Shown here: positions 5,627-7,278 of the stretch, in pieces
How positions within the stretch are numbered: the first letter of the stretch is position 1
How the letters are laid out: each line of letters begins with the position of its first letter
Assembly (NCBI GenBank): GCA_047921455.1
Contig: JBLRWC010000069.1
Location: 1 to 7,278, forward strand
Source: XN24 sp047921455
GTDB lineage: Bacteria > Pseudomonadota > Gammaproteobacteria > Steroidobacterales > XN24
Direction of reading: 5' to 3'
DNA: 7,278 nt
Program-made: the position numbers and the translations under genes
The notes under the pieces: generated by a model
What the model saw: the letters and a program-made list of their open reading frames with translations, nothing else
Told to the model about the DNA's origin: nothing
The model's database searches: none

Positions 5627-5767
5627 ACTCCTGATGCACACCGGTCTGCATCTGGCCCTTGTGGCACGCCTTTTTCGGTCAGCCTCGAGCACCTCAACAA
5701 TCGAGCCTGGACCGGCCGGAGCAAGCTTCCGGTAGGCGTTACACACGATCAGGAGATCAGCATTTCC
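5627..5767 (+). other. Long structured 5' leader of the helicase mRNA
   Basis: About 140 bases separate the predicted transcription start from the ATG. Three short hairpins occur in series: GATGCA/TGCATC (5633-5638 with 5647-5652), CTCGA/TCGAG (5684-5688 with 5701-5705) and CCGGA/TCCGG (5716-5720 with 5728-5732, plus one G-U pair). A T5 tract sits at 5671-5675 but no convincing stem precedes it. Long structured leaders occur on cold-shock and autoregulated RNA helicase mRNAs. A similar control here is inference. Confidence 0.45.
5751..5755 (+). promoter_or_regulatory. Ribosome binding site deciding the helicase start
   Basis: An aggag lies 12 bases before the ATG at 5768. The frame stays open upstream to an ATG at 5612, but that ATG-less stretch overlaps the promoter, so the longer reading would not be transcribed whole. 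Family proteins begin with M-S-F-x-x-L-G-L, exactly as from 5768. Confidence 0.65.
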
Positions 5768-7039
5768 ATGTCATTTGATTCCCTCGGCCTGTCGGCCGAG
5801 CTACTTCGTGCAGTTGCCGAAGAAGGTTACGAGACCCCGACCCCCATTCAGGTCCAGGCGATTCCCGTCATTCTGCAGGGCAGGGACGTGCTCGCCGGCG
5901 CCCAGACGGGCACCGGAAAAACTGCCGGTTTCACTTTGCCGATGCTGCAGCGCCTCGCCGCCAGGCCGGTCGAGGGTCGCCGCCGCATCCGCACGCTGGT
6001 GCTGGTCCCGACCCGCGAACTGGCCGCCCAGGTGGCCGCCAGCGTCGATACATACAGCCGGCACCTGCCGCGCCTGACGTGCGCGGTGGTGTTCGGTGGT
6101 GTCAGCATCAATCCCCAGATCGCGACCCTGCGTCGCGGTGTGGATATCCTGGTCGCAACCCCTGGCCGGTTGCTGGATCATGCGCAGCAACGCACCGTCG
6201 ACTTGTCTTCGGTGGAGGTGCTCATCCTTGATGAAGCCGACCGCATGCTCGACATGGGCTTTATCCGCGATATCCGCAAGGTGCTCGCGATGCTGCCGAA
6301 GCAACGCCAGAACCTGCTGTTCTCGGCGACATGCTCGGACGAGATTCGTTCGCTGGCGAACGGGCTGCTGGACAACCCGGTCGAGATCGAAGTCGCGCGC
6401 CGCAATACGGCCACCGAGCTCGTCAGCCAGCTCGTGCACCCGGTGGACCGCGGCCGCAAACGCGCGCTGTTGTCGCACCTGATGAACAAGGGTGACTGGC
6501 GCCAGGTACTTGTCTTCACGCGCACCAAGCACGGCGCAAACCGTCTTGCCGGTCAGCTTGAGCAGGACGGCATCACCGCAGCCGCGATTCATGGCAACAA
6601 GAGCCAGGCGGCCCGCACCAAGGCACTGGCCGATTTCAAGGCCGGGCACGTGCGCGCACTGGTCGCGACCGAGGTCGCGGCCCGCGGCCTGGACATCGAC
6701 CAGCTGCCGCATGTCGTCAATTTCGAATTGCCGCATGTCGCCGAAGACTATATTCACCGGATCGGCCGCACCGGCCGCGCCGGCAGCGAAGGCGAAGCGG
6801 TCTCACTGGTCTGCGTGGATGAGCGCCGCCTGTTATCGGATATCGAGCGTTTGCTCGCCCGGGAGATTCCGCGGCATATGGTGGCAGGTTTCGAGCCGGA
6901 TCCGTCGATCAGGCCGGAGCCCATCGAGACGGGCCGGCGCGGCACGCCGCCGGCGAAACCCCGCGGGCGCGGTGGCCCGGAAAGGCATGGCCGCAGGTCC
7001 AGGGGATCCCGGCCGGAGAGCCGAAGAATTTGCCCCTGA
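5768..7039 (+). CDS. rhlE: DEAD-box ATP-dependent RNA helicase, RhlE type
   Basis: This 423-residue cytoplasmic enzyme unwinds short RNA duplexes using ATP. All core motifs are present: Q motif G20-Y-E-T-P-T-P-I-Q28, motif I A45-Q-T-G-T-G-K-T52, Ia P81-T-R-E-L85, GG 110-111, Ib T131-P-G-R134, II D155-E-A-D158, III S186-A-T188, IV V249-F-T-R-T-K254, V A300-T-E-V-A-A-R-G-L-D309 and VI H330-R-I-G-R-T-G-R337. Residue 302 is E where most members have D, and C189 replaces the usual F after SAT. A tail of about 50 residues is rich in Arg, Gly and Pro (R-G-R-G-G-P) and probably adds RNA affinity. RhlE-type helicases act in ribosome maturation, RNA decay and cold growth. The RRM gene downstream supports an RNA-handling role. 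DeaD, SrmB and RhlB are less likely given the short tail and the N-terminal S-F-x-x-L-G-L. Confidence 0.92.
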   Translation: MSFDSLGLSAELLRAVAEEGYETPTPIQVQAIPVILQGRDVLAGAQTGTGKTAGFTLPMLQRLAARPVEGRRRIRTLVLVPTRELAAQVAASVDTYSRHLPRLTCAVVFGGVSINPQIATLRRGVDILVATPGRLLDHAQQRTVDLSSVEVLILDEADRMLDMGFIRDIRKVLAMLPKQRQNLLFSATCSDEIRSLANGLLDNPVEIEVARRNTATELVSQLVHPVDRGRKRALLSHLMNKGDWRQVLVFTRTKHGANRLAGQLEQDGITAAAIHGNKSQAARTKALADFKAGHVRALVATEVAARGLDIDQLPHVVNFELPHVAEDYIHRIGRTGRAGSEGEAVSLVCVDERRLLSDIERLLAREIPRHMVAGFEPDPSIRPEPIETGRRGTPPAKPRGRGGPERHGRRSRGSRPESRRICP

Positions 7040-7064
7040 GGGCAAGCTCAGCAGCGGGCGCTTT

Positions 7065-7105
7065 GTGCGTTGGATGCCCGTTGCTGTTGTATCGCGACAA
7101 CGCAC
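7065..7105 (+). repeat. Inverted repeat in the gap before the RRM gene
   Basis: GTGCGTTG (7065-7072) and CAACGCAC (7098-7105) are exact inverted copies separated by 25 bases. The gap contains a smaller potential stem, GTTGT/ACAAC (7086-7090 with 7097-7101), which competes with the outer one. A further imperfect hairpin (CTGAG/CTCAG, 7036-7040 with 7047-7051) overlaps the helicase stop. No T-tract follows the outer repeat. The repeats may be alternative folds of the leader of the RRM gene, or chance. Confidence 0.35.
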
Positions 7106-7130
7106 TTAATGTATGGAATGAGCAATAGTT

Positions 7131-7278
7131 ATGAATATTTATGTTGGAAATCTGGCCTACAGTGTGACTGAAGACGATCTGCGGACCGCCTTCGCCGAAT
7201 TCGGTGCCGTCACCCGTGCCACTGTCATCACGGACAAGTTCTCGGGCCAGTCCAAGGGCTTCGGCTTCGTCGAGATGG
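7131..7278 (+). CDS. RRM-domain RNA-binding protein, 5' part only
   Basis: The first 49 codons are visible before the window ends. They encode the beta1-alpha1-beta2-beta3 part of an RNA recognition motif: RNP2 is I3-Y-V-G-N-L8 and RNP1 is K42-G-F-G-F-V-E-M49. The helix between them reads T13-E-D-D-L-R-T-A-F-A-E-F-G25. Such one-RRM proteins in bacteria and cyanobacteria are usually 80-110 residues, often with a Gly-rich tail, bind single-stranded RNA and are often cold-induced. The gene follows the helicase by 91 bases on the same strand, so they may share a transcript or act in the same process. The ribosome binding site is weak (GGA at 7115-7117). The full length and tail are outside the window. 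Confidence 0.88.
   Translation, partial: MNIYVGNLAYSVTEDDLRTAFAEFGAVTRATVITDKFSGQSKGFGFVEM

Noticed and set aside
5651..5675. Possible attenuator in the helicase leader (T5 tract after a GC-rich stretch)
   Set aside because: No stem longer than three pairs could be built directly before the T-tract.
5801..6757. 318-codon antisense open frame opposite the helicase
   Set aside because: The helicase motifs are complete in the sense frame. The antisense product shows no domain and starts without a ribosome binding site.
7081..7115. Possible promoter for the RRM gene (TTGTAT with TGTATG)
   Set aside because: The -10 matches consensus at only three positions, so it is not distinguishable from chance.
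1..7278. CRISPR array, tRNA, rRNA, insertion sequence or prophage genes
   Set aside because: No regularly spaced repeats, tRNA-like cloverleaf, transposase or phage motif was seen on either strand.

Overview
The window is GC-rich, densely coded bacterial chromosome. The gene families (an SrkA/YihE-type kinase, a YgbA-type protein, an FDH3-type formate dehydrogenase, and a RhlE-type helicase beside an RRM protein) fit a respiring gammaproteobacterium, probably an environmental one. The species cannot be read from the sequence. There is no sign of phage, insertion sequence, CRISPR, tRNA or rRNA, so this looks like ordinary core genome with several poorly described small genes.

Region 1 (1-2066, + strand) is the distal part of a formate dehydrogenase operon. 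It holds a possible last few codons of the catalytic subunit, the four-cluster iron-sulfur beta subunit, a 60-residue lipoprotein of unknown role, and the cytochrome b gamma subunit. A strong hairpin separates beta from the lipoprotein, and a perfect 15-bp terminator with a GCAA loop closes the operon. Together the subunits should carry electrons from periplasmic formate oxidation through Fe-S clusters to b hemes and the quinone pool.

Region 2 (2106-4097) holds an exported ankyrin-repeat protein (+) that converges on a Tat-exported Rieske-like protein (-). The Rieske-like protein lacks the usual second cluster histidine. Upstream of it on the same strand lies a cysteine-rich YgbA-family protein, a family linked to nitric oxide stress in enterobacteria. 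Region 3 (4201-5519) has a small conserved-looking hypothetical protein (+) converging on the stress kinase SrkA (-).

Region 4 (5520-7278) starts with a divergent promoter region in which both promoters carry extended -10 elements. The + transcript has a leader of about 140 nt with three successive hairpins, then a DEAD-box RNA helicase of the RhlE type, then the start of an RRM RNA-binding protein cut off by the window edge. The pairing suggests RNA remodelling, possibly during cold adaptation.

No clearly new multi-gene system is visible. The best leads are the altered Rieske ligand motif, the lipoprotein inside the formate dehydrogenase operon, the structured helicase leader, and two rare TTTGCAAA palindromes in separate intergenic regions.
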